Of a DNA stretch of 46,098 bases, positions 38,111-46,098 are shown one piece after another. How positions within the stretch are numbered: position 1 is the first letter of the stretch; each line of letters starts with the position of its first letter. This stretch comes from Pseudomonas sp. BN417 (GTDB taxonomy: Bacteria > Pseudomonadota > Gammaproteobacteria > Pseudomonadales > Pseudomonadaceae): contig NZ_SSOJ01000139.1 in assembly GCF_029871205.1 (NCBI RefSeq), positions 141-46,238 of the forward strand, in the 5' to 3' direction. Position numbers and translations under genes: made by a program. Under the pieces are notes generated by a model. The model was not told the origin of the DNA. It did no database searches and was given only the letters and a program-made list of their open reading frames with translations.

Positions 38111-39166
38111 TCATGCATCTTTTGCGGCCAGGCGTTCGGCAATCAGGTTGAGCAAGGCGGCCATGCCGTCCGGCGTCAACACCTGGCGGACGGCGTCCAG
38201 GCCAATGGCGGCCTGGGGCATGGAATCGATCATGGCGCTGGAAGGCTCCTGCGCCAGCGTCAGCGCACCGCTGCGGCGCAACATTGCCATTCCCTCCGCG
38301 CCATCGCGGCCCATGCCCGAGAGCTGGATACCAATAGCCCGCTCGCGGAAATGCTGTGCTGCGGAGCGGAACATGTAGTTGGCCGAGGGCCGCACCAGTC
38401 CCTCTGGCGGACCACAGTGCAGGGCGACCCGACGGTTGCCGGCGAAGCCCAGGTGATAGCCATCCGGTGCGAGGTAGAGACACCCCGGCGCGAGCTCCTG
38501 GCCATCCTCGGCAATCAGCACCGGCAGATGGGTGAGCGTCGCCAGCCAGTCGCGAAAGCTCGGCAGGAAGCCCGTGGCTATGTGCTGCACCAGCATCAGC
38601 GGCCAGGGCTGCGGCAGCTGCAGGCGCTCCAGCAGACTCTTGAGCGCTGCCGGTCCGCCCGCCGAGGCGGCGATGGCCACCAGCTGCGGCGGCGCCTGCA
38701 CGCTTTGCGCCACCAGCTCGGCGAGCGTCTGCTGGCGCGCGGGCTCGCCATTGGCCTTGCGCGGGCGCCGCACTATCTTCACCTGGGACATGCTGCGCAC
38801 AGTGCGCAACAGCTCGCCGACCCGCTCGTTGAAATCCTCGGCGTCCGGGCCGCCGGGCTTGTCCAGCACCGCCAGGGCGCCGGCCTCGAGGGCGCGCATG
38901 GCAGTGGCCGAGGCATAGGCGTTGGCGCTGGCGGTGAGCACCACCACCGGTAGCGGGTAACGCTCGAGTATGTGCTCGGTGGTTTCGTAACCATCCATGC
39001 CGGGCATGTGCACATCCATGGTGATGATGTCGGGGGTGAAGCGCAGCAGCAGCTTGAGCGCCTCCTCCCCAGTGCCCGCTTCTTTGACCAGGAATCCCTC
39101 ACCCTCGAAAATCGCACGCAGCAGCAGGCGGGCAACCGGCGAATCATCCACTATCAGTATGCGCAT
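38111..39166 (-). CDS. cheB: CheB-type response regulator methylesterase (WspF-like)
   Basis: Protein-glutamate methylesterase of 351 aa. The receiver domain (1-120) has Asp51 as phosphoacceptor. The methylesterase domain (about 160-345) has the triad Ser168 (AIAASAGGP), His195 (VQHIATGF) and Asp288 (GMGRDGAEG). It removes methyl groups from the receptor when phosphorylated by the CheA kinase, resetting the signal. In the Wsp system the counterpart, WspF, is the main brake, and its loss locks cyclic-di-GMP high. It starts 44 bp after the kinase gene and ends 14 bp before the output gene. Confidence 0.92.
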   Translation of the reverse strand: MRILIVDDSPVARLLLRAIFEGEGFLVKEAGTGEEALKLLLRFTPDIITMDVHMPGMDGYETTEHILERYPLPVVVLTASANAYASATAMRALEAGALAVLDKPGGPDAEDFNERVGELLRTVRSMSQVKIVRRPRKANGEPARQQTLAELVAQSVQAPPQLVAIAASAGGPAALKSLLERLQLPQPWPLMLVQHIATGFLPSFRDWLATLTHLPVLIAEDGQELAPGCLYLAPDGYHLGFAGNRRVALHCGPPEGLVRPSANYMFRSAAQHFRERAIGIQLSGMGRDGAEGMAMLRRSGALTLAQEPSSAMIDSMPQAAIGLDAVRQVLTPDGMAALLNLIAERLAAKDA

Positions 39167-39210
39167 GGCCCTGCCCCTCCTTGGCGCCGATCCCCTGATC
39201 GACGCTCCCT

Positions 39211-41412
39211 TCAGATCAACCGGCGGATGGCGTCCAGCAGGCTGTCCTGCTCGAAGCCACTCTTCACCAGGTACGCATTGGCGCCGGCCTCCAGGCCACG
39301 GGCGCGGTCCTCGGCCGAGTGCAGCGCCGTCACCAGCACCACCGGCAACCCGGCCATCTCGCGGTCGGCGCGAATCCGGCGGGTCAGCGTGAAGCCGTCC
39401 AGCCGGGGCATTTCCACATCCGACACCAGCAGGTCGAACTGCCCCTGCTTCAGCGCATTCCAGGCTTCCAGGCCGTCGTTGGCGGTGGCCACCTGGTAGC
39501 CGGCGCCTTCGAGGATTGCCTTGAGCAGGCCTCGCGAGGTGAAGGAGTCTTCGGCTATCAGCAGGCGCTGGCGCGCGCTGCCGGGCCGCGCCTGGCCTTG
39601 CTGGGCGAAGCTAGAACCCTGGGTTTCCAGGGCACTGCGATAGAGGTCCCCTGGGTGCAGGATGGGCACCAGCTGGCCGTCCCCCAGCACGGTGGCGCCC
39701 AGCAGGTTGCGCACTCGTACCAGTTGCCGGCCAAGTCCCTTGACGATGATCTCCTGGTCCCCCAGCAGCTCTTCCACCAGCAATACGAAGCGCTCGCCAC
39801 GCACCTTCAACAGCAACAGGGTGAGGTCGTCCTCGCCCGGCTCCAGGTGGCCGAGGCCGAGCACTTCGGCCAGGGTCCAGAGCGGCAGCACTTCCCCGTC
39901 GACGGTCACCGAGGGCCGGTTCTCCAGGTTCTTCATGGCGTCCAGCGGCAGCCGCAGGCAACGCTCCACCGCCAGTGCTGGAACCGCGAAAACCCGCTCG
40001 GCATCGCGCACTATCACGGCGCGGAAGGTGGACAGGCTGAGCGGCAGATGCAGGTGGAAGCAGGTGCCCTTGCCGGCACGGGACTCCACCTCGATGCGCC
40101 CGCCCAGCCGCTCCACCGTCTCCTGCACGATGGCCATGCCCAGGCCGCGCCCGGAGAGGTCGGTGATGATCCGGCTGGTGGACAGCCCCGAAGCGAAGAT
40201 CAGCTTGGCGGCCTCGGGGTCCGCCAGGGTCTGGGCCTGTTCCGGGCCGAGCAGGCCGCTGGACACCGCCCTGGCCTTGAGCCGCTCCAGGTCGAGTCCG
40301 GCGCCGTCGTCGCTGACCCGCAGCTCGAAGCGGTCCGCCGACTCCTGGATCAGCTCCAGATCCAGGCGGCCCGTCGGCTCCTTGCCGATGCGGCTGCGCA
40401 CCTCGGGCCTCTCCAGGCCATGGTCGATGGCATTGCGCAGCAAGTGGGTGAGCACAATGCGCAGCTCGTCGAGGATGCGCTTGTCCACCTGCAGGCTCGC
40501 ACCCTTCACCTCCAGGTCGACGCGCTTTCCGGCCTGGCTGGCGAGGTCCTGGACCATGGCCGGCAAGCCCTCCACCAGGGCGCTGCCGGAGAGCAGCAGG
40601 ACTCGTTGCAATTCGTCGGTGAGGCTGCCGGAGAGTTGCTCCAGGCCCTGCGCCAGGTGGTTACCGGCGCTCGCCAGGCGGCTGGCGTTGAAGTGCAGGC
40701 GGTCCAGCTGCAGCAGGCTCCAGTCCAGGTAGTCGAGCACACCTTTGAGGGCATCCGACGTGCCCGGCGGCAACTCGTCCAGGCCCTCGCGCAGCTGGCG
40801 CAGCACCCCGCCGCTGAGCAGGCGCTTGGTGCGCTGCGGCTCGAAGGCGGCCATATGGGCCTGCAGGCTCCGCGCATGGGCCTGGGCCTCCAACTTGTGC
40901 TGGAGCAGTGCCTCGCTCTGGAACAGCAGGGCGTCCAGGCGCTGGGCCGATACCCGCACGGTCGCCGGGTCCGCCGGGAGCGACTCCACGGCCGGCGGCA
41001 GTTCCCCCGGCAGTTCGATCGCATCGCCTTCTGCGGCGGCTTCCAGGCTCTCGATCACGCGCTGCTGGTCATGCTCATCCAGGGCTTGGCCGCCCTGCAG
41101 CCGTTGCACGGCTTTGAGGGTATGGCGGCACAACTCCACCCGCTCCGGCGTCAGTCTCAGGCGGCCGTGGCGTACCGCCGCCAACAGGCTTTCCCAGGCA
41201 TGGCAGAGCTGCTCGATGGCCGTTACCCCGGCCGCGCGCGCGGCGCCCTTGAGGCTGTGCACCTCGCGAAACAACGACTCGATGGAGTCCACCGAAGCCG
41301 TGCCCTCGCGCCAGTTGGCCAGGCCATCGGCCAGAACGCCGAGGCGCTCTTCCGCCTCGCTGCGGAAACTGGCCAGCAGGCGCTGTCTGAGGGCTTCCCG
41401 ATCCAGGCTCAT
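39211..41412 (-). CDS. hybrid CheA histidine kinase with C-terminal receiver (WspE-like)
   Basis: Chemosensory kinase of 733 aa. The HPt domain carries His52 (REVHSLKGAARA). The middle contains a dimerisation region and the ATPase domain with LLRNAIDHGLE, DDGAGLD and GRGLGMAI. A CheW-like domain follows, then a receiver with Asp665 (LLVSDVEMPRLDG). The receiver fused to CheA is characteristic of WspE and other non-motility systems and may act as a phosphate sink. It should phosphorylate the receivers of the methylesterase and the cyclic-di-GMP output protein. It starts 7 bp after the receptor gene. Confidence 0.92.
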   Translation of the reverse strand: MSLDREALRQRLLASFRSEAEERLGVLADGLANWREGTASVDSIESLFREVHSLKGAARAAGVTAIEQLCHAWESLLAAVRHGRLRLTPERVELCRHTLKAVQRLQGGQALDEHDQQRVIESLEAAAEGDAIELPGELPPAVESLPADPATVRVSAQRLDALLFQSEALLQHKLEAQAHARSLQAHMAAFEPQRTKRLLSGGVLRQLREGLDELPPGTSDALKGVLDYLDWSLLQLDRLHFNASRLASAGNHLAQGLEQLSGSLTDELQRVLLLSGSALVEGLPAMVQDLASQAGKRVDLEVKGASLQVDKRILDELRIVLTHLLRNAIDHGLERPEVRSRIGKEPTGRLDLELIQESADRFELRVSDDGAGLDLERLKARAVSSGLLGPEQAQTLADPEAAKLIFASGLSTSRIITDLSGRGLGMAIVQETVERLGGRIEVESRAGKGTCFHLHLPLSLSTFRAVIVRDAERVFAVPALAVERCLRLPLDAMKNLENRPSVTVDGEVLPLWTLAEVLGLGHLEPGEDDLTLLLLKVRGERFVLLVEELLGDQEIIVKGLGRQLVRVRNLLGATVLGDGQLVPILHPGDLYRSALETQGSSFAQQGQARPGSARQRLLIAEDSFTSRGLLKAILEGAGYQVATANDGLEAWNALKQGQFDLLVSDVEMPRLDGFTLTRRIRADREMAGLPVVLVTALHSAEDRARGLEAGANAYLVKSGFEQDSLLDAIRRLI

Positions 41413-41419
41413 GGCAGTC

Positions 41420-43051
41420 TCACAACTTGAACTGGGCTGCCAGTCCCTTGAGTTTCAGGCCCAGCTGATGAAGGTTGCGCGCCGCCAGGTCGACCTGACG
41501 GGTGCCGCCGACGTTGTCCTGGCTGGCCTGGCGGATGTTCTCCATCGCCGTGCCGATCTGGTCCATGCCGATCATTTGCTGCTGGCTAGTGACGGCGATC
41601 TGCAGGGCCATCTCGCTGGACTCCTCGATGCTGCTGCTGAGGGTGCGGATCGCCTCGCCACTGACCTGGGCTCGCTCGTAGCCACTTTCCACCGACTTGC
41701 TGCCCTCCTCCGCCTGCAGCACCGCCTTGGTCATGGCCTTCTGGATGTCACCGAGGATGCTGCGCACCTGGGCCGTGGCCAGCTTGGACTGCTCGGCCAG
41801 GGTCTTCACTTCCTGCGCCACCACCGAGAAGCCCTTGCCGGCCTCACCGGCCTTCACCGCCTCGATGGAGGCGTTCACCCCGAGCAGGTTGGATTGCTCG
41901 GCCAGGTCGTTCACCGAAGCGACTATCTCGCCGATGGTCTGGCTCTGTTCGCCCAGGCGCATCACGCTCTCGGCCACTGCCTGCATCTGCGCCCGTATCC
42001 GGCTCATACCCTTGAGGGTCTCGTCCACCGACTGGCGCCCGGCCTGGGCCACCTGACGGGTGCGCTCGGCGCTTTCGGTGACCGACTGGGACTTGTTGCC
42101 GGAGAGAATGGCGGTCTGCTTCACCTCTTCCACCGTGGTGGCGATCTCGCTGATGGCAGTGGCGGTTTCCTGGGTACCCGAGGCGACCTGGGTGGTGACC
42201 GCGAGGATCTCTTCGCTGGCGGTGGCCAGCACCGAGATGCCCTCATTGAGCTCCTGCACCAGCTCACGCAGGTAGCGGCTCATGTTGACGAAGGCCAGGG
42301 CCAGCCGGCCCACCTCGTCCTGGCGGGTGGTGCTGGGAATCTCCCGGGGAATTTCGCCACGGCCGATCTGCTCCGCCCAGCCGGTCAAGCGCGCCAAGGG
42401 CTGGGCGATATGGCGGCTGAGCAGCCAGGCCAGCAGCCCGGTGACCAGCACCAGGATCAGGCTGTAGTAGAAGGTCCGCTCACGCAGCGCCTCCAGGGTG
42501 AGAGCCGACTGCTCCATGCCGGCGTTGATGCGCTTGTCGGTGATGGTCACCAGCTCCTGGCCGAGGTCGTAGATCTTCTCCACCCGCTGGCGCTGCGGCC
42601 CACCGATCAGGTTGCGCGCCTCTTCCTGGCGGCCGCTGGCGATCAGCGGCAGCACCTCCTCGTCGCGAACGCGCAGGTAGTCGGCGCGCAGGGCCTTCAT
42701 CCGGTCCAGCAGGTCCACGGTCTGCTGGTCATCCACCACCGCCTCACGCAGGCGGTCCAGCAGCTTGTCGTTGGCCTCGGTATTGCGCAGCAGGCTGTCG
42801 TCCCGGCCCTGAATCGAGCCCTCGCTCAGCGCCTGCAGCAGCTCCACCCGTTGCAGGGTGAGGTTGAGCAGCAGCTCCTTCACGTCGGAGATGCGCACGT
42901 AGCGCCGCTTGAACTGCGCCGCCTCCTGCGCCTGCAGGCTGGAGAAGCTTTCCAGCGTGTTGAACAGCAGGAAACCGAACGCCAGGATCAGGGCCGCGAA
43001 GGCCAGCATAAGCTTGTTGCCGATCCGCAGGTTCATCAGATTGCCCAGCAT
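41420..43051 (-). CDS. methyl-accepting chemoreceptor (WspA-like signalling tip)
   Basis: Receptor of 543 aa. The first membrane helix is at about 13-33, a four-helix-bundle-type periplasmic domain at 34-193, the second helix at 194-212, HAMP at about 213-266, and a long methylated helical hairpin after that. The tip region [24 protein letters not shown] differs from the usual chemotaxis tip (DIAxQTNLLALNAAIEAARAGE) and matches the WspA style. The periplasmic domain shows no obvious ligand motif. AGGAG lies eight bases before the ATG. In Wsp operons the receptor gene is first; here it sits between the second cheW and the cheA gene. Confidence 0.9.
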   Translation of the reverse strand: MLGNLMNLRIGNKLMLAFAALILAFGFLLFNTLESFSSLQAQEAAQFKRRYVRISDVKELLLNLTLQRVELLQALSEGSIQGRDDSLLRNTEANDKLLDRLREAVVDDQQTVDLLDRMKALRADYLRVRDEEVLPLIASGRQEEARNLIGGPQRQRVEKIYDLGQELVTITDKRINAGMEQSALTLEALRERTFYYSLILVLVTGLLAWLLSRHIAQPLARLTGWAEQIGRGEIPREIPSTTRQDEVGRLALAFVNMSRYLRELVQELNEGISVLATASEEILAVTTQVASGTQETATAISEIATTVEEVKQTAILSGNKSQSVTESAERTRQVAQAGRQSVDETLKGMSRIRAQMQAVAESVMRLGEQSQTIGEIVASVNDLAEQSNLLGVNASIEAVKAGEAGKGFSVVAQEVKTLAEQSKLATAQVRSILGDIQKAMTKAVLQAEEGSKSVESGYERAQVSGEAIRTLSSSIEESSEMALQIAVTSQQQMIGMDQIGTAMENIRQASQDNVGGTRQVDLAARNLHQLGLKLKGLAAQFKL

Positions 43052-43069
43052 GGTCCTTTCTCCTTGTGC

Positions 43070-43672
43070 CTATTCGTCTGCCTCGATGCGCAGGCTGGGG
43101 TCTCCCAGCAGGCGCGCACCGTCCAGCACCGTCCATTGATCCGGGGTGACCCCCAGCAAGTAGTTCGCCCTGATTCCCGACAGGTTCGCCAGGCCGCCCT
43201 GCAGGCTGTCGCGCTGGATACGCGTGATGCCCTGTACCCGGTCGATCAGCAGGCCGAACTCCATCTCCGGCCCGCGCAATACCGCGAGGAAGTTCTTGTC
43301 GGAAATCCCCTCCATGGGCAGTTCGAAGAACACCCGCAAATCCAGCACCGAAACTATGTGGCCGCGCACATTGACTATCCCCAGGACGAAGGGCGGCGTG
43401 CCCGGCAGCGGGGTGAACTGCGGTAGCGGGAGGACCGCCGAGACATACTGCGCCTCCACCGCGTAGACCTCCTGGCTGAGGTTGAAGCAGAGCACCTCCA
43501 GCCAGGCGTCCGGTTGATCCTGTTCAGTGCCGCGCGCCCACTCGCGGCTGCGCGCCGCCAGGCGTGACTCACGCTCCTCGCGGCTGATGACGAAGCCGCT
43601 GTCGATGCGCCGCTCGAACTCCGCCAGGCGCTGGTGAATCTCCTCCCAATGACCTTCCCGGGTCTCGCCCAT
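43070..43672 (-). CDS. CheW-type coupling protein (WspD-like)
   Basis: Coupling protein of 200 aa: an N-terminal helical extension (about 1-55) precedes a CheW domain with GIVNVRGHIVSVLDLRVFFELP. It links receptor and kinase in the array. Its ATG overlaps the CheR stop (TGATG), so it is translationally coupled. The longer type of CheW with a helical N-terminus is that of WspD. It ends 18 bp before the receptor gene. Confidence 0.9.
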   Translation of the reverse strand: MGETREGHWEEIHQRLAEFERRIDSGFVISREERESRLAARSREWARGTEQDQPDAWLEVLCFNLSQEVYAVEAQYVSAVLPLPQFTPLPGTPPFVLGIVNVRGHIVSVLDLRVFFELPMEGISDKNFLAVLRGPEMEFGLLIDRVQGITRIQRDSLQGGLANLSGIRANYLLGVTPDQWTVLDGARLLGDPSLRIEADE

Positions 43673-45186
43673 CAAGGTTTCGCCTCCATCAGTTGCTCAC
43701 AGAGCCGCAGCAGCTGCGCACAGCTCAACCCATCGCCCTGGGGCACCGGTGCCTCGGGTGGTTGCCGGGCAAGCAGCTCGCGGCAGTTCCGCAGCGCCCT
43801 GGCGCTGGCCGGCCGCTGCCCGCTCCCGCCCAGCAACCGGGCCAGGTGGAAGTGGGCGAGGATGAATTCGGGGTCCAGGTACAGCACCTTCTGCAGTTCC
43901 GTCACGGCGCCGAGCTCATCGCCGGCCTGCTGCGCCAGCATGGCCGCGAGCCAGTGGGCGCCAGCCGAGGTGGGGTCCAGTGCCAGGGCACGCTGCAGCC
44001 AGGGTTCGGCCTCATCGCCGCGCTGCCCGTCGGCCCAGCTGCGCACCATCAGCAGGCAGGCCTGGTGCCTTTGGGCCTGGGTCAGGCCGGGGCTGGCCAG
44101 GTAGTCCAGCAGGGTCTGCCGGCCTTGCGCATGGCGGCCTTGCTCCAGGGCTTGCCGGGCCTGCTGCCAGAGCGAGTCGCTGTCGCAGTGCAGGGGAATC
44201 TCCGGCGCACTCGGCGGCAGCGTCGGTTCTGACCTCGTCGCCTGCGGCACGGACGCTGGCTGCCAGAGGAAAGGTTGCTCCACCCGTGGCAACGGCAGCG
44301 GCGTCACGGCCGGCCGAGGTGGCAGACGGCTTCCGGCACGCAGCGCGCAGTTGCTACCGGCCCAGAAGCCACTGAACCCGGCCTGGGTGGCCAGTCCCGC
44401 CTCCACCGCGCTCAGCAGCAGCAGGCCCTCGCCGGTGAGGCAGCTCAACAGGCGGCGCAGGGCACCGGCGGACTGCTCCGGGGAAAAGTACATCAGCACG
44501 TTGCGGCAGAGGATCAGGTCCAGCTCCGCCAGACCCTTTTCGGCGTTGGGCAGGCGGCCCTGCACCAGGTTGTGGCGGAAGAAACGGATGCGCCCGCGCC
44601 ATGCCGGCCTGACCCGCCAGTACCTGCCCTCGGCCTGGAAGTAACGGTGGCGGAACTCGTCCTCGTTGCGGCGGAAGGCGTTCTGGCCGTAGCGGCCCTG
44701 TTCCGCACGATCCAGGAAGCCCTGGTTGAGGTCACTGGCAAAAAGCTCGATCGACCAGCTGGAACGATCCTTGCCCAGCAGGTCGTCGAGTAGAAACAGA
44801 AGGCTGTAGGCCTCTTCGCCCGTGCAGCAGGCCGCGCTCCAGATTCGCAGGTGCCGGTAGCCCTGCTCACGGCGCCGCGCGATCAGCGGTCCCAGATGCT
44901 GGCGGGCCAGCCAGTCGAAAGCCTCGGCATCGCGACGGAAATAGGTTTCGCCCACGGTGAAGACCGACGTCAGCGCCTGCACCTGGGCCTCGTCCCACTC
45001 GGCGAAGGCCAGTGCCTCCAGCCAAGCCGGCAGGTCGGCCTGGCCCTGCTCCAGGGCCAGCAGCCTGAAGCGGCGTAGCAGCTCGCTGCGCCGCGCACCG
45101 GAAAAATCCAGCCCCAGGTGCTGGTGGACCTTGCGCAATAGCACCTCGAGTACCCGTGCCGAGCAGATGGGCTCAATCAGGTCCAT
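43672..45186 (-). CDS. CheR-type methyltransferase with TPR domain (WspC-like)
   Basis: Receptor methyltransferase of 504 aa. The catalytic part (about 10-270) has the SAM-binding motif WSAACCTGEEAYS (116-128), TVGETYFRRD (77-86) and LILCRNVLMYF (224-234). A Pro-rich linker follows, and the C-terminal part (about 370-490) is built of TPR-like helices, including DPTSAGAHWLAAMLAQQAGD and DPEFILAHFHLARLL. The CheR-TPR fusion is that of WspC. The start is set at MDLIEP (45186), overlapping the previous gene by 14 bp. Confidence 0.92.
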   Translation of the reverse strand: MDLIEPICSARVLEVLLRKVHQHLGLDFSGARRSELLRRFRLLALEQGQADLPAWLEALAFAEWDEAQVQALTSVFTVGETYFRRDAEAFDWLARQHLGPLIARRREQGYRHLRIWSAACCTGEEAYSLLFLLDDLLGKDRSSWSIELFASDLNQGFLDRAEQGRYGQNAFRRNEDEFRHRYFQAEGRYWRVRPAWRGRIRFFRHNLVQGRLPNAEKGLAELDLILCRNVLMYFSPEQSAGALRRLLSCLTGEGLLLLSAVEAGLATQAGFSGFWAGSNCALRAGSRLPPRPAVTPLPLPRVEQPFLWQPASVPQATRSEPTLPPSAPEIPLHCDSDSLWQQARQALEQGRHAQGRQTLLDYLASPGLTQAQRHQACLLMVRSWADGQRGDEAEPWLQRALALDPTSAGAHWLAAMLAQQAGDELGAVTELQKVLYLDPEFILAHFHLARLLGGSGQRPASARALRNCRELLARQPPEAPVPQGDGLSCAQLLRLCEQLMEAKP

Positions 45187-45649
45187 GGGCGCCCCTTGCG
45201 AGCACCATGGCTTCGGCCAGACGCTCCTCGTCCGCATCGGAGAGCACCTGCTCCACATCCTGGATCAGCAGCAGCCCTTCGGCCGTGCGAACCACACCCT
45301 TGAGCAGGGCCGAGGGCACCTGCGGATGGGGAGCGGGGGAAAAGTCTTCGGCGGCGCAGCTGGCGGCGGCCTCCACCGCCTCCACGGGCACAAGCAGCTC
45401 CCGCTGCTGCGTCTTCAACCAGAGGAAGGGCTGCCAGAGAGCCGGCTTGGCCGAAGGCCAGGCGAAGCGCCGGGCCAGGTCCACCACCGGCAACACCTGC
45501 CCACGAACGTTGACCAGTCCGAACACCGTATCGGGAGCGCCGGGGAGCGGCGTCCACAGCAAAGCGGGGAGCACACGGACCACAGAGTCCAGGCTCACCG
45601 CCAAGTGCTGCCCCGCCAGCCAGAACGGCAGCACGAAATATCTATCCAT
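45173..45649 (-). CDS. CheW-type coupling protein (WspB-like)
   Basis: Short CheW-domain protein of 158 aa with VFGLVNVRGQVLPVVDLARRFAWP and a C-terminal segment VVRTAEGLLLIQDVEQVL. It is the first gene of the seven-gene chemosensory set and its end overlaps the CheR gene. It probably acts together with the second CheW, as WspB and WspD do. The promoter must lie in 45650-45929, next to the rRNA terminator. Confidence 0.88.
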   Translation of the reverse strand: MDRYFVLPFWLAGQHLAVSLDSVVRVLPALLWTPLPGAPDTVFGLVNVRGQVLPVVDLARRFAWPSAKPALWQPFLWLKTQQRELLVPVEAVEAAASCAAEDFSPAPHPQVPSALLKGVVRTAEGLLLIQDVEQVLSDADEERLAEAMVLARGAHGPD

Positions 45650-45929
45650 AGAGGCATCCTGCTGCCGCTAGCTCTAGCCATAGAAGGTAGCTCAGGGCCA
45701 GCATGCGTCCAGAAAAAGCATGGGGATCCATGGATAACTTCGTACAGTCTGAACGGCAGAGGCCTACGCAGCAGCGGACCGTAGGCGCGTTTCGGAAAGA
45801 CCAGGCACGATCAGGCTAATCGTGGTCATGAACTGCCGGCTCTGCCCGTGCGGCTGATAAATGGAGGCCGGCAGGTTTGCAGGCTGCGCCGGGGGATTCA
45901 CGTAAGCCGGAATTTCCCGCGCGCAAAGA
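45650..45929. other. gap between chemosensory set and 5S rRNA terminator
   Basis: 280 bp with no gene I can support. It should hold the promoter of the chemosensory operon on the minus strand, but I see no convincing -35/-10 or -24/-12 pair. Confidence 0.4.
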
Positions 45930-45965
45930 CAAACCCCCGACACGCCTTAGCGTATCGGGGGTTTG
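45930..45965 (-). terminator. intrinsic terminator of the rRNA operon
   Basis: CAAACCCCCGA (45930-45940) and TCGGGGGTTTG (45955-45965) form an 11-bp stem, with a shorter inner stem. It lies just beyond the 5S gene on its strand, and TCTTTG follows the stem on the minus strand. Confidence 0.85.
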
Positions 45966-45971
45966 GGATAG

Positions 45972-46091
45972 AAGCTTGACGATGACCTACTCTCACATGG
46001 AGAAGCTCCACACTACCATCGGCGATGCGTCGTTTCACTACTGAGTTCGGGATGGGATCAGGTGGTTCCAACGCTCTATGATCGTCAAGCA
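45972..46091 (-). rRNA. rrf: 5S ribosomal RNA
   Basis: About 120 nt on the minus strand. The ends TGCTTGACGAT and ATCGTCAAGC pair as helix I. GAACCACCTGATCCCATC, CCGAACTCAGTAGTGAAACG and the GGTAGTGTGGAG...CATGTGAGAGTAGG core are all present, as in Pseudomonas 5S RNA. The terminator directly after it marks the end of an rRNA operon whose 23S and 16S genes would lie beyond the right edge. Confidence 0.95.
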
Positions 46092-46098
46092 ATTCGGT

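Noticed and set aside
35121-38378. Plus-strand open frame of over 1000 codons opposite the GGDEF-EAL gene
   Set aside because: It is antisense to clear REC, GAF, PAS, GGDEF and EAL domains. Long antisense frames are expected in GC-rich DNA, and its His- and Val-rich translation matches no family I know.
40745-43426. Plus-strand open frame of about 890 codons opposite cheA and the receptor gene
   Set aside because: Same reason: both minus-strand genes have unmistakable conserved motifs, and the plus-strand product is low-complexity.

Overview
The window is GC-rich Proteobacterial chromosome, most likely from a Pseudomonas or close relative. A 5S rRNA gene with a Pseudomonas-type sequence lies at the right edge on the minus strand. 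The metE/metR pair, a Wsp-type chemosensory operon and REP-like hairpins fit that assignment. I see no phage, insertion sequence, CRISPR array or tRNA gene. This is a run of neighbouring catabolic gene sets, each with its own regulator and transporter.

Layout. (1) 1-193: REP-like intergenic DNA. (2) 194-1186: secreted alpha/beta hydrolase. (3) 1345-7292: GMC oxidoreductase, NCS1 permease and aldehyde dehydrogenase, with a divergent LysR regulator; this looks like a primary alcohol -> aldehyde -> acid pathway. (4) 7322-10662: metE and metR, divergent across a clear MetR-like operator. (5) 10875-11711: AraC/GyrI-like regulator. (6) 11864-18338: glnH-glnP-glnQ, a C45-family Ntn-hydrolase and an RpiR regulator, divergent from a class III aminotransferase and a carboxymuconolactone-decarboxylase-like gene. 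(7) 18400-28242: nine minus-strand genes behind a divergent GcvA-like LysR gene. They encode a Rieske oxygenase, its reductase, a four-part polar amino acid ABC importer, a histidine-ammonia-lyase homologue without the MIO-forming Ala-Ser-Gly triad, an S-(hydroxymethyl)glutathione dehydrogenase and a VOC protein. (8) 28284-33530: GntR and SDR, divergent from a PotD-like binding protein, a hydroxylysine-kinase-like kinase and a class III PLP phospho-lyase-like enzyme. (9) 33755-34363: small exported HELHH protein, followed by REP-like hairpins. (10) 34515-45649: CheW-CheR-CheW-MCP-CheA-CheB plus a REC-GAF-PAS-PAS-GGDEF-EAL-REC protein. (11) 45930-46091: terminator and 5S rRNA.

The strongest candidate for an undescribed system is region 7. 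A lyase without MIO should not release ammonia in the usual way. The known precedent, ergothionase, expels trimethylamine from a trimethylated histidine. Next to it are a demethylase-type Rieske pair, a formaldehyde-disposal dehydrogenase and an amino acid importer. Together these suggest import, elimination and demethylation of an N-methylated (betaine-type) amino acid, possibly ergothioneine, hercynine or a relative. The substrate is inferred.

A second candidate is region 10. It is built like the Wsp surface-sensing system, but the receptor gene is displaced and WspR is replaced by a protein that keeps both cyclic-di-GMP synthesis and degradation domains. A third is region 8, where kinase and phospho-lyase fit the phosphorylate-then-eliminate route for amino alcohols.
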